From Planctomicrobium piriforme (lineage in GTDB: Bacteria; Planctomycetota; Planctomycetia; Planctomycetales; Planctomycetaceae): a stretch of 64,000 bases of DNA. Positions 8,401-15,179 of the stretch are shown in pieces. Position 1 is the stretch's first letter, and the number at the start of each line of letters is the position of its first letter. The notes beneath the pieces are model-generated. The model was given only the letters and a program-made list of their open reading frames with translations. It did no database searches and was not told the DNA's origin. The position numbers and the translations under genes are program-made. The stretch spans positions 1-64,000 of the forward strand of contig NZ_FOQD01000020.1 in NCBI RefSeq assembly GCF_900113665.1, given 5' to 3'.

Positions 8401-10540
8401 TGACGCGAACGCTCCATTGTCCGTCGGAACCGGCAACGGTTGTTCCAACAGTTCCTCCACCGGTTTGTGAGATCGTGACCGCTGCGCCCGCCTCCGCACT
8501 TCCCGAGATGACAAAGTTAAACACGTTCGGCTGTTGATCGACTCGCACGATGGGCTGCAACCGGGGCGCGTCCATCGACTGATCGAGAATCACCGTGAAC
8601 CGATTCGACGTTTCGCTGGAGTTGCCTGCAACGTCTTGAACTGTGGCGATGAATTTGTAGATGCCCTCGGAAAACGGGCTTTGAGTGAGGTCGAGCGACC
8701 AGTTGCCGTCTTCGTCTGCCGTGACTGAGCCCAGCACACCCAGCGTCTGTTCGCTGATTGTCACGTGGCTGTCCGGTTCTGCCGTCCCGTTCAGGACGAA
8801 CGAGCCGTTATTCGTCACGCCATCGCTATTGGATACGCCGAAGTCCGGTGAAATGCCAATAATCACGGGTGCAGCGGGAGAGCCTGTATCGACACGAATG
8901 GTCTTCAGGCTGGATGAATTGCTGGAGTTGCCTGCAACGTCTTGCACTGTGGCGATGAATTTGTAAATGCCCTCGGAAAACGGGCTTTGAGTGAGGTCGA
9001 GCGACCAGTTGCCGTCTTCGTCTGCCGTGACTGAACCTAGCACTCCGAGTGTCTGCTCACTGATTGTGACCTGGCTGTCCGGTTCTGCCGTGCCAGTCAG
9101 GACAAACGAACCATTATTGGTTACGCCATCGCTATCGGATGTGCCGCTGTCGGGTGAGATGCCCGTGATCATGGGAGCGGCTGGCGGCGCCGTATCAACA
9201 ACGAAAGTGATCGCACTCGAAAGTTCGCTGACGTTCCCGGCAAGGTCTTTCGCCGCCGATGTCAAGAAAAAGCTGCCATCGGCCAAGGGGCTATCCGTGA
9301 GGTCCAGCGACCAGTTGCCATCCAGACCGGCCGTTGCCACGCCGAGCACGCCCAGCGTTTGTTCACTGACCGTGATCTGACTGCCAGGTTCGGCCGTGCC
9401 ATTAATGACCAGTTCCAGACTGTTCGTGACGCCATCGTCGGGCGAGTCGCCCGTATCCGGAGAAATTCCAATGAAAGCAGGAGCGGCGGGAGGGGTCACG
9501 TCGACAATTACGGCCTGCGAATTTGATGAATTGCTGGAGTTGCCTGCGAAGTCCTCAGCGACCGCGATGAATTCGTAGCTGCCTTCGGCCAGCGGACTTC
9601 CAGTGAGATCCAGCGACCAGTTGCCTTCCTCATCTGCCGTGACTGAACCAAGCTCTCCCAGCGTCTGCTCGCTGATCGTCACCCGGCTGCCGGGTTCCGC
9701 CGTGCCGTTGATCACCAGTTCCGGACTGTTCGTGATGCCGTCGCTCGGCGAGGCTCCTGTCTCTGGGGAGACTCCGACGATCACAGGCGCCGCGGGGGAG
9801 GCGGCGTCGATGACGATCACTTTGGCGTCTGAGGTTTCACTGACGTTACCGGCAAGATCCTTTGCCGTAACGGTGAACTCGTAATTGCCCTCGGCCAGTG
9901 GCGCACCTGTAAAGTCGAGCGACCAGTTGCCATCTTCGTCTGCGGTCACTGAACCGAGAACTCCCAGAGATGACTCATTGACGGTGATCTCCGTGCCCGG
10001 CTCGGCGACGCCGCTGAGGACAACTTCCCCGCTGCTGGTGATGCCATCCGTTGAAGACAGACCGGTGTCAGGCGCGATGCCGCCCCAGACTGGCGCCAGC
10101 GGTGCCGAGAGATCCACGATGGCACTAAAAAACGAAGATGGTTCGCTCACTTCTCCGGTTTGCGTGATCAGGCTGGCGGAGAACTGATATTCTCCAGACT
10201 CCAGGAGCGACAGCAGATCGAAACTCCAATCGCCGTCGTCGTTCGCAGTCACAGTCCCAAGTTCGCCCAGCAGTGATTCGCTGACGATAAAAGAGTCCCT
10301 TGGTGCGGCACTTCCAAAGAGGCTCAACTGGCTGCTGCCGGTGACGCCGTCGCTGTCCGACGCCCCCGTGTCAGGGGCAATGCCGTTGATCAGCGGCAAG
10401 TCCGCAGTGAGCAGTGCGCGTGGCTCCAGCCGTTGCACATGCATGCATTGCAGCGCGCGTGTACTTCTCGCCTGCCTGCGGCGAGAACAAACCACAGCTT
10501 TGCGGGCGCAATAGCGCCGCAAGAATGAAGAGATAGACAT
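272..10540 (-). CDS. Giant LEPR-XLL surface protein with Ig-like repeats, sulfatase, RTX-like and cadherin-like repeats
   Basis: Predicted exported adhesin or enzyme of about 3,420 residues. The frame is open up to 10681, but the start at 10540 is preferred because it gives a short basic leader (FLRRYCARK, then RRRQARSTR) followed about 38 residues in by the planctomycete sorting-type motif LEPRALL. Domain order, numbered from 10681: six close ~102-residue Ig-like repeats plus one divergent copy (about 95-790); a sulfatase domain (about 795-1215) with INTDDMRYD, the active-site motif SGPSR (Ser836), SPHAPHAP and FTSDNGFEFGEHG; linker Ig-like modules; RTX-like GGxGxD repeats (about 1500-1530 and 1620-1650); then eleven ~155-residue modules with YTENA and DRLSI blocks to the end. 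Ser in place of Cys at the formylglycine site marks the Ser-type sulfatase class. Surface location is inferred from family knowledge. The substrate is unknown. Confidence 0.9.
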   Translation of the reverse strand: MSISSFLRRYCARKAVVCSRRRQARSTRALQCMHVQRLEPRALLTADLPLINGIAPDTGASDSDGVTGSSQLSLFGSAAPRDSFIVSESLLGELGTVTANDDGDWSFDLLSLLESGEYQFSASLITQTGEVSEPSSFFSAIVDLSAPLAPVWGGIAPDTGLSSTDGITSSGEVVLSGVAEPGTEITVNESSLGVLGSVTADEDGNWSLDFTGAPLAEGNYEFTVTAKDLAGNVSETSDAKVIVIDAASPAAPVIVGVSPETGASPSDGITNSPELVINGTAEPGSRVTISEQTLGELGSVTADEEGNWSLDLTGSPLAEGSYEFIAVAEDFAGNSSNSSNSQAVIVDVTPPAAPAFIGISPDTGDSPDDGVTNSLELVINGTAEPGSQITVSEQTLGVLGVATAGLDGNWSLDLTDSPLADGSFFLTSAAKDLAGNVSELSSAITFVVDTAPPAAPMITGISPDSGTSDSDGVTNNGSFVLTGTAEPDSQVTISEQTLGVLGSVTADEDGNWSLDLTQSPFSEGIYKFIATVQDVAGNSSNSSSLKTIRVDTGSPAAPVIIGISPDFGVSNSDGVTNNGSFVLNGTAEPDSHVTISEQTLGVLGSVTADEDGNWSLDLTQSPFSEGIYKFIATVQDVAGNSSETSNRFTVILDQSMDAPRLQPIVRVDQQPNVFNFVISGSAEAGAAVTISQTGGGTVGTTVAGSDGQWSVRVNSATLIGGQFSYTAAAVDLAGNQKNAASAAEFRPNLVLINTDDMRYDALQYMPKTSALLADSGTTFTQGFTPTSSSGPSRASLMTGLFSYNNGSMYNLAPMGSTTNYDIYSTMPVWLQQAGYRTGLFGKDRTNMPTDTQFASDSVNTPLPGWSEYYAFQPVGFYNVTVNHNGVLTKYGTNPEDYSTTLASNALNAFVSDASDPTQPFFAYFSPHAPHAPGFASPGYLGAYDDLDVWRPPNFNIPAAKSDADIAYIDALRKMMLSSLLPVDDAIAQMYSILETTGQLDNTVIVFTSDNGFEFGEHGQLGKGVIYDESTRVPMVIRDGRAPVQQVDDRMVLNVDLTATLLDLGNASPTKPLDGLSLASTISDDPASWRSDFVIYNFNAPSATSSGVQSYGLRTENYKYVEYSNGFLQMYDLQNDPYELTNLAKVPGYADLRDQLAARLHQLMPADQTGPVVTNLATSIELTSAGVSVLRLNAHVSDATTGGSEVRTPEYFIDAPGPNAGGTSIDTADGRFNSPEEDATQTLSLSTLAGLSPGVHRLYVHGRDVPGNWGNFVSTEFTLTSRPTMTADSDTGDSSTDGLTINTTPTFQGQATANASISLMVTNKLTGVTVIAGTATADESGAWTITSIPLEAAPYSVVAMAVSSDGSSRTLSASKQIHILATLGSDGLLNVVGSNAADDILVDSSLPSQTVVKVNGVSVGTFVSPTKIQITGRNGNDRLQVIGSLPSSLSGGADDDTLIGGDGKDTLNGGDGNDVMIGGNESDRYIFAPLAVLSSEFQDTSDDGVFSGFTDTIIELPGGGTTDVIDMAAIKAGITADLTPGRLQLASYGSPFLPAFVKQIVVAGAADQGANFEQFLGGSGNDLLTASTSQTIKGNAGNDSLTLATRVLAGSSLAIRGLSVSGAASGETLTVQLRATFGTIQLSTSVSSGVTAGQVTGNGTSVVTITATLAAINATLASNTAVTYRAPAAGVTASDSIVLEARNAAATLIETDHLSLTIANLPSITGISGTVSYTENASPRLLAVDAVVSAPGGNLSGGTLLARFGGFSEADDRLSVLAQGIGSGQISLSGTSVLFGGIPIGTLSSGGNGGQPLLIELSAEVTLEAVQQLLRCFAYASVSENPTTTQRRIEFLLTNGAGETSTSIVRLVSVTAVNDKPVITGVTGTTTYTENATPLLLAASGIVTDVDFNLGGGSLLVRFNGFTEAEDRLWIQSQGIAAGQINVSGTSVFYGEILLGTITSTGAGGESLLIQLAVGASNDAVQQLMRSISYASVSENPAVTQRRVEFILKDGAGAAGATVARAVNLTRVNDSPLITGTGGTVSYTENASPTLLAPSAAVSDPELNLGSGSLLIRFKGFAEDDDQLSIVSLGTGNGQISVSGTSVLYGGIPLGTISSGGAGVRNLLIQLSSGATIEGVQQLLRSVAYASVSENPSTTPRQIEFVLTDGLSAASEAAAVTVSVLGSNDSPTISGVTPGLSYTENGSPIVLAALGIVADVDFNLGGGSLLVRFNGSTEAEDRLSVLSQGNGSGQISVSGTSVFYGGILLGTIEADGLGGQPLLIQLAAGAPNAAVQQLLRSVAYASVSENPASTQRQIEIVVTDGAAGESNILTGFVSVVPVNDKPTISGVSGLTSYTEGAAPRVLTLDGLVTDPEANLGGGSLLVRYNGFSEADDRLSILSQGTGSGQISVSGSSVLYGGVAIGTIALAGVGGQSLRIQLEPGVSNAAVQQLLRSITYANVSSNPSTFQRRVEFVLTDGAAAVANTVARLVTVYAVDNTKPVITGVSGAATYTENAVPRILAADGIVTDADSNLGGGSLLVRFNGFSESEDRLWIQSQGTEAGQISVDGVSVFYGGIELGTITSPGIGGQPLLIQLKAGASNSAVQQLLRSMTYVSVSENPATAQRRIEFILTDGAAAAASTVARLVNVYAVNDLPVLSGISGSVTYTENASPIELAISGVAGDVDSNLGGGTLLIRFNGFTEAEDRLAILSQGTNSGQISVNGTSVLYGGAPLGTITSTGVGGQAMSIQFAAGVSNAAVQQLLRSIVYSSVSENPSTTQRRIEFVLTDTVGAASVKITCLANVSAVNDAPMLSGLETSGAYSENAAPLILAPAGAVADPEGNFGGGSLQVRFNGYSEASDRLSILFQGTGSSQIRASGTAVFVGSVQIGTITASGSGGQPLLIQLAAGVSSANVQRLLQSIAYNSTSENPDPTPRELEFILTDSAGATNSSAALFALTVEPVNDSPVLTGISSGTATYTENAVPTVLASTIVVNDVEGNLGGGSLLVQFNGFFDADDRLLIASQGTAAGQIGVDGLSVFYGGTLIGSITSSGIGGQPLAIQLAAGVSIEAVQQLLRSTTYVSVSENPATTQRRIEFILTDASAAAGNTAARQLNVVAVNDKPVVAGVSGSTSYTENAIATVLAASGVVIDLDSNLGGGSLLVRFNGFSEADDRLSLVSQGAAAGQIAVDGTAVLYEGGTIGTITSTGVGGQSLLIQFLPGVSNAAVQQLLRSITYASVSENPATPQRRIEFVLTDSAGAAAATVARLMNVYAVNDKPVITGVTGTISYPKGASSLLLAGSGSVTDAESNLGGGSLLIRFNGFSELEDRLSIMSQGLGSGQIGLDGTTVLYGGASIGTITSGGVGGQPLSIQFAAGVASEAVQQLLRSITYASTASSPTTTQRRIEFVLTDGAGAAGLTVARQVKF
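8330..10390 (-). repeat. Tandem ~306 bp Ig-like coding repeats
   Basis: Six close units of about 102 codons and one divergent unit encode Ig-like domains with the blocks DGVTN, NGTAEPGS, ISEQTLG, SVTADEDGNWSLDLT and DVAGNSS. Two neighbouring units (around 8615-8790 and 8921-9096) are almost identical at the DNA level, which suggests a recent duplication or gene conversion. Confidence 0.85.
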
Positions 10541-11154
10541 GAGCCCGTATTGCGGAAGCGAGTTTGAGTCGCCTCGCTCCGCTCTTTCAAAGAAGACTGT
10601 GAACGCTGGCCCCACCGCAGGAACTTTCCCGCGATGATTCCACAGTTTTAGTTGGCCGTTTTGAGCGTCGATCAAGCTCAATCAGGCTACCACCGCCGTA
10701 CTCGCGAAGCAAGGCTCATTCGTGACCTCTTCATAGCTCGTTTTGAGAGTCACAAACGCCATTGTTTGTCTGGCGTTATCGCATTCGTCGCAATGCTTTA
10801 GTTCGCTTCGCAGGGTTCCGACGAGGTTTTGAATTGCGCCGAAATTGCCACAAAGTCCGGGCGAGAGTTGCAGCGATCACCTCGCAAATATCCTGATGTA
10901 ATGTTTCCCCTGCATGTGAGCCGTTCGATGCGATTGTCGTTAAAAATCGGATCCTTGAACTCGCAAGTGGCGAGACCTTTCAACTCGCGTCGGAAATGGT
11001 GTGAAGCGCTCGGGGAATTCCCTATGCGGAAGCGGTTGTTAGACGAGATTTCGCAGCCGGATTGTGCGATGCAGCGGATTGAACATTCATAAATAGACGG
11101 TTACGCTGATTCATCATCCAATCGGATCATGAGTTCTCTTCTTGCGGCCACGTC
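10541..11154. other. Divergent intergenic region between the giant gene and moxR
   Basis: About 610 bases separate the preferred start of the minus-strand giant gene from the plus-strand moxR start, so promoters for both must lie here. An 87-codon plus-strand frame at 10829-11092 has no domain, no clear ribosome binding site and a composition unlike its neighbours, and is not called. No confident sigma-70 or sigma-54 box was recognised. Confidence 0.5.
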
Positions 11155-12171
11155 ATGAATGAATTGCCAGCGTCGCAGCTTTCGACCGATGATGTCCGCC
11201 GCATTGATGAGCTTCGTGACGCGTATTCCCGATTGGCCGCCGAACTCTCAAAAGTCATCGTCGGCCAGCAGGAAGTCATCAATCGCCTCGCGATCTGTCT
11301 GTTCTCCCGAGGGCACGCGTTGCTGATGGGCGTGCCGGGGCTCGCGAAAACGCTGCTGGTCAGCAGTCTGGCGGAAACGCTCTCGCTGAAGTTCAATCGG
11401 GTCCAGTTCACTCCGGACCTGATGCCGATGGATATCACCGGCACCGATATTCTGCAGGACACCGACACCGGGCGGCGTGAATTTCATTTTGTGCCCGGCC
11501 CCATCTTTGCCAATATCGTGCTGGCGGACGAAATCAATCGTGCTCCCCCGAAAACGCAAGCAGCGATGCTCGAGGCGATGCAGGAGCGCAAGGTCACCGT
11601 GCTGGGGACGTCTTACCCTCTCGATCCTCCGTTTCTGGTGCTGGCCACGCAGAACCCGGTCGAGCAGGAGGGAACCTATCCGCTGCCAGAGGCGCAGCTC
11701 GACCGCTTCATGTTTCTGATCCAGATGGATTACCCGTCAGAAGCTGAAGAGCTGCAGATTGCACGCACCACGACTGGGGAAGATTTGCCCAGACTCTCGC
11801 CGTTACTCGACGCCGGCGAGATCATGTCGCTGCAACAGCTCGTGCGACGCGTTCCAGTTCCGGACCATATCTATCAGTTTGCCGTCTCGCTCGTTCGCAA
11901 GACCCGTCCACAAGACAAGGCCGCTCCCGCCTGGCTCAAGCCGCTTGTTTCCTGGGGGGCGGGACCGCGGGCGATCCAGTATCTGATCCTGGGAGCAAAA
12001 ACGAGAGCCGCATTGCAGGGACAGTACATGGTCCGGCTGGAAGACGTGATGGATGTCGCGGCTCCGGTGCTCACTCACCGGCTGGTCACAACATTTGCCG
12101 CCCAGAGCGAAGGAATCGATGCCCGCAGCATCGTCGCCCGGCTGGTGCAGGAAACCTCCGCCAAGCGCTGA
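11155..12171 (+). CDS. MoxR-type AAA+ ATPase
   Basis: A 338-residue cytoplasmic MoxR-family AAA+ ATPase, expected to remodel or activate a client protein together with vWA-domain partners. The Walker A motif GVPGLAKT is at residues 59-66 and Walker B IVLADE at 121-126, followed by INRAPPKTQAAMLEAMQE. The sensor-type block LATQNPVEQEGTYPLPEAQ and the C-terminal lid are also present. The length is typical of the family. It is the first gene of a long plus-strand run, and a DUF58 gene and two vWA membrane proteins lie downstream, which is the standard MoxR context. The gene that separates it from DUF58 is unusual. The family assignment is secure. The client is not known. Confidence 0.96.
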   Translation: MNELPASQLSTDDVRRIDELRDAYSRLAAELSKVIVGQQEVINRLAICLFSRGHALLMGVPGLAKTLLVSSLAETLSLKFNRVQFTPDLMPMDITGTDILQDTDTGRREFHFVPGPIFANIVLADEINRAPPKTQAAMLEAMQERKVTVLGTSYPLDPPFLVLATQNPVEQEGTYPLPEAQLDRFMFLIQMDYPSEAEELQIARTTTGEDLPRLSPLLDAGEIMSLQQLVRRVPVPDHIYQFAVSLVRKTRPQDKAAPAWLKPLVSWGAGPRAIQYLILGAKTRAALQGQYMVRLEDVMDVAAPVLTHRLVTTFAAQSEGIDARSIVARLVQETSAKR

Positions 12172-12188
12172 GGTTCAAGGAAAGCAGA

Positions 12189-14177
12189 ATGACAGATCGC
12201 GTCGCTATCGGGCCGATTGAAGCCATCCGTGGGGCTGTGGTCGCGCCGCTTCGCCGGAACTGTTGGTTTCTATTTCTTTCCGCGTTTCTGGGCGTCACTG
12301 CAAACTTGCTGGCAGATGAAGCCAACTCAACGCGTCAGCTTCAGGCTGCCTTTCAAGCTGTGGATCAAAGCCGAAATGGTACGTTGAGTCGAGAAGAATT
12401 TCTGGCACAGAAGGGAAACCAGAAGGTTCTGGAGCGGGATTTTGCGCTGTTCGATTTCGACAAGGACGGCGAGCTGACGTACGACGAATTCGCCGCGATC
12501 CCGGGTGCTGTTCCCGTTTGGGATCGCGGCAGTATCCCGGATCCTTTTGACGACCTGCTGGATCAAGCAGTGGCCGCCATGGATGTGACCTACGCGAACT
12601 GGGACCGAACACCGAATCGCATGATTGCGGCTCCTAATTTCGCCAGGGATTTTATGAGTTCGCTCTCGCCGCTCTCACCGCAGCTTCTGACCACCGAGTT
12701 GATCAAGCAGGCGGATGAAAATGGAGATCAACAAACCTCCCGGACCGAAGCGCGCCGCTTTCTTGAAATCCAACTTGGGATACGTGCTGCAGATGGGCAA
12801 TTGCTGCGTCAGCCGAACGGGCGGGTCGTCAGCCTGATGCGGTTTTATTATTTCGACATCAATCGCGACGGAGCGGTCGATCTTGCCGAGTTCACGGAAC
12901 GCTCAGGCGCCGCCAAGCCGGCAGAAGAGTTTGCAAAAGGAGATCGTAATGGCAACGGCAAAATCAACCTCGAAGAGTACAGCCAGGTCGAATGGAATGG
13001 CTATGACGATTTCGTCCAACTGTTCCGGAACGCAGACCGGAATCTGGACGGATTGCTGAACGCAGAAGAAATCAAGGCATCGCTTCCCGCCTATCGGCAA
13101 ACTCTGGCGCCTCTTGTATTGCCGACGTTCGACGTCGATCACGACGGCCAGCTTTCTCTGTTCGAGTATCAGCTGTCAATCATTGGAAACCGTTACTGTG
13201 GCTGGGAGGTCTTTCCGAAAGATCTCAACCGCGATGAAAAAATGTCGTTCGAGGAGTTCAAGTTCGACCATTGCACCTGTCATCTGCTGCGCCGTCTGTA
13301 CTTTTATCGCTTCGACACCGATGGCAACGGTCATTTGAGCAACGAAGAATACCCGTTCATTCTGCGCATGCCGAACACTCTGCAAATGATCAAGACAGAC
13401 GGCAGCGAAAGGCATGAATTGCTCGTCAGCCGTGAGTTCCCGAGTTGTGGGTCCCCGGCGGTGTCGCCCGATGGGGAATGGATCGCATTTGACGGCTATC
13501 GTGGCGGCGAATCGTTGGCGAATGGGCAGGTGCTCATGATCGATCGGCAAGGGGGTCGATTTCGGGCTCTATGTCCCGGCTTGATGCCCACCTGGTCAAA
13601 GGACGGAAAGCAGCTCGCCTGCTCACGCCAGACTAACCCCAGTTCGGTGTGGATCATTAACGCAGACGGCACGGATCACAAAAAGATCGACAACGGCTGG
13701 GGAGCGCAATGGTCGCCGGATGGGAAAACGATCTCGTACATTCGTGGAAAATTATTGATGGCCTACGATGTCGAATCGGAAAAGGTCCGCACGGTCCTTA
13801 CTGGCGATCAACATCCCTACAGTTATCTGTATTACAATATGGGATGGTCGCCCGACAGCGAACGCTTGGCCTTCAAAGCAGACAAACCAAACAGCTATGA
13901 ACTCGTCAGCGTAAAAATGACCGGAGACGACCCTGACCTGAAAGTCCACTGGTCGTCGCCCACTTCATTTGATGCCGATCTGACATGGACGCCCGACGGC
14001 AAGAAGGTGCTGTTTGGCTGGACCGCCCCCAACCACAAGCATGGCATGCTCCATGAACTCGAACTGACTCCGAACGCAGTGCCTCAAGTTGTCAAAGGCG
14101 TCAATCCCGAATGGACGTCTCTCAGCGCTTATTTCACGCCTGATGGTGAATGGTTTGTCGTGGTCACCGTCAATTGA
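12189..14177 (+). CDS. Secreted EF-hand and TolB-like propeller protein
   Basis: A 662-residue protein predicted to be exported: an N-terminal hydrophobic segment (WFLFLSAFLGVTANLLA, about 26-42) reads as a signal peptide or anchor. About residues 50-400 hold up to nine EF-hand-like calcium loops, for example DFDKDGELTYDEF, DINRDGAVDLAEF, DRNGNGKINLEEY, DVDHDGQLSLFEY and DTDGNGHLSNEEY. The C-terminal part (about 415-660) is a TolB/PD40 beta-propeller with repeated SPDG-type blades (VSPDGEWIAF, WSPDGKTISY, WTPDGKKVLF, FTPDGEWFVV). It starts 17 bases after moxR behind a good AAGGAAAG ribosome binding site, so it is probably cotranscribed. Its position between moxR and DUF58 suggests a calcium-responsive extracytoplasmic partner, which is inference. 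Confidence 0.85.
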   Translation: MTDRVAIGPIEAIRGAVVAPLRRNCWFLFLSAFLGVTANLLADEANSTRQLQAAFQAVDQSRNGTLSREEFLAQKGNQKVLERDFALFDFDKDGELTYDEFAAIPGAVPVWDRGSIPDPFDDLLDQAVAAMDVTYANWDRTPNRMIAAPNFARDFMSSLSPLSPQLLTTELIKQADENGDQQTSRTEARRFLEIQLGIRAADGQLLRQPNGRVVSLMRFYYFDINRDGAVDLAEFTERSGAAKPAEEFAKGDRNGNGKINLEEYSQVEWNGYDDFVQLFRNADRNLDGLLNAEEIKASLPAYRQTLAPLVLPTFDVDHDGQLSLFEYQLSIIGNRYCGWEVFPKDLNRDEKMSFEEFKFDHCTCHLLRRLYFYRFDTDGNGHLSNEEYPFILRMPNTLQMIKTDGSERHELLVSREFPSCGSPAVSPDGEWIAFDGYRGGESLANGQVLMIDRQGGRFRALCPGLMPTWSKDGKQLACSRQTNPSSVWIINADGTDHKKIDNGWGAQWSPDGKTISYIRGKLLMAYDVESEKVRTVLTGDQHPYSYLYYNMGWSPDSERLAFKADKPNSYELVSVKMTGDDPDLKVHWSSPTSFDADLTWTPDGKKVLFGWTAPNHKHGMLHELELTPNAVPQVVKGVNPEWTSLSAYFTPDGEWFVVVTVN

Positions 14178-14267
14178 TCGGGGAAGACTTGTTTCACAGG
14201 ATGATGAAAGTGGAACTGCCGTTCGGAATTCAAGCTCTGATTCAACTCTGACTTCAGTGTGCCCAGC

Positions 14268-15179
14268 ATGCATCCGGATGGCGGTCGTCGCAGTTTTCTT
14301 GATCCGGCTGTTCTTTCCCGGCTGGGGGCCGTCCCCCTGTTTTCACGTCGCCCGATGCTGGGAAACGTGTCAGGCGTCCATTCCAGTCCGCATCGCGGGG
14401 CCAGCGTCGAATTCGCCGAGTATCGGCGTTATGTGCCTGGCGACGATCCACGTCGCATGGACTGGCGCGCCTACGGGCGATCGGACCGCTTTTATGTGAA
14501 AGAATTTGAAGCCGACACCAATCTCCGCTGCTGTCTGATTCTCGACACCAGCGGATCGATGGACTTCGGTTCCGGCGACGTCACCAAAATCGAATATGCG
14601 CGACGCCTGGCCGGCTCGCTGGCGTATCTGGCCGTCCAGCAGGGTGACGCGGTGGGGGTCTCGTGCATCGCGGAATCGATCGTCCGCACCGTCCCGCCGC
14701 GACGGACTCCATCGCATCTCCGCGGAGTATTCGACATTCTGGAACAGGCTCGCCCGCGCGGCGAAACGCAACTCGTCCCGCGACTGCATGAACTGGCCGA
14801 AACGATCCGCCAGCGAGCCCTGGTTGTGATTATTTCGGACCTGTTCGTCGAACCATCCACGCTGCGTTCCGCTTTCGATCATCTCCGGTTTCGCAAACAT
14901 GATGTTGCTGTGTTTCATCTGCTCGATCCGCTCGAACTCGAATTCCGCTTCCAGCGGCCCATGCGATTTCTCGACATGGAAGGGGGGCCGGCGATCTTCG
15001 CGGAACCCAACGAAATTTTCGATCGCTACCAGCAGGCGCTGCAGGACTATCTGGCGAGCGTCAAAACCATGACCCAAGACTCCGCAATCGACTATCAACG
15101 CGTGCGGATCGACGAAAATTACGAACAGGTGCTGTTGCGATTCCTGATTGCCCGAACCCGCGCGCGGGGGGGCCGATGA
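14268..15179 (+). CDS. DUF58 vWA-type protein
   Basis: A DUF58 protein of about 303 residues, the usual cytoplasmic partner of MoxR ATPases. The hallmark block EFAEYRRYVPGDDPRRMDW lies near residues 50-68 and is followed by FYVKEFEADTN. A vWA-like fold carries a complete MIDAS DTSGS. The ATG at 14268 is preferred over a GTG nine bases upstream; neither has a strong ribosome binding site. The stop codon overlaps the next start in an ATGA, which indicates translational coupling with the BatA-like membrane protein. The family call is firm. Confidence 0.93.
   Translation: MHPDGGRRSFLDPAVLSRLGAVPLFSRRPMLGNVSGVHSSPHRGASVEFAEYRRYVPGDDPRRMDWRAYGRSDRFYVKEFEADTNLRCCLILDTSGSMDFGSGDVTKIEYARRLAGSLAYLAVQQGDAVGVSCIAESIVRTVPPRRTPSHLRGVFDILEQARPRGETQLVPRLHELAETIRQRALVVIISDLFVEPSTLRSAFDHLRFRKHDVAVFHLLDPLELEFRFQRPMRFLDMEGGPAIFAEPNEIFDRYQQALQDYLASVKTMTQDSAIDYQRVRIDENYEQVLLRFLIARTRARGGR

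Noticed and set aside
10829..11092. 87-codon plus-strand frame before moxR
   Set aside because: No domain, no clear ribosome binding site, and located in the expected divergent promoter region.
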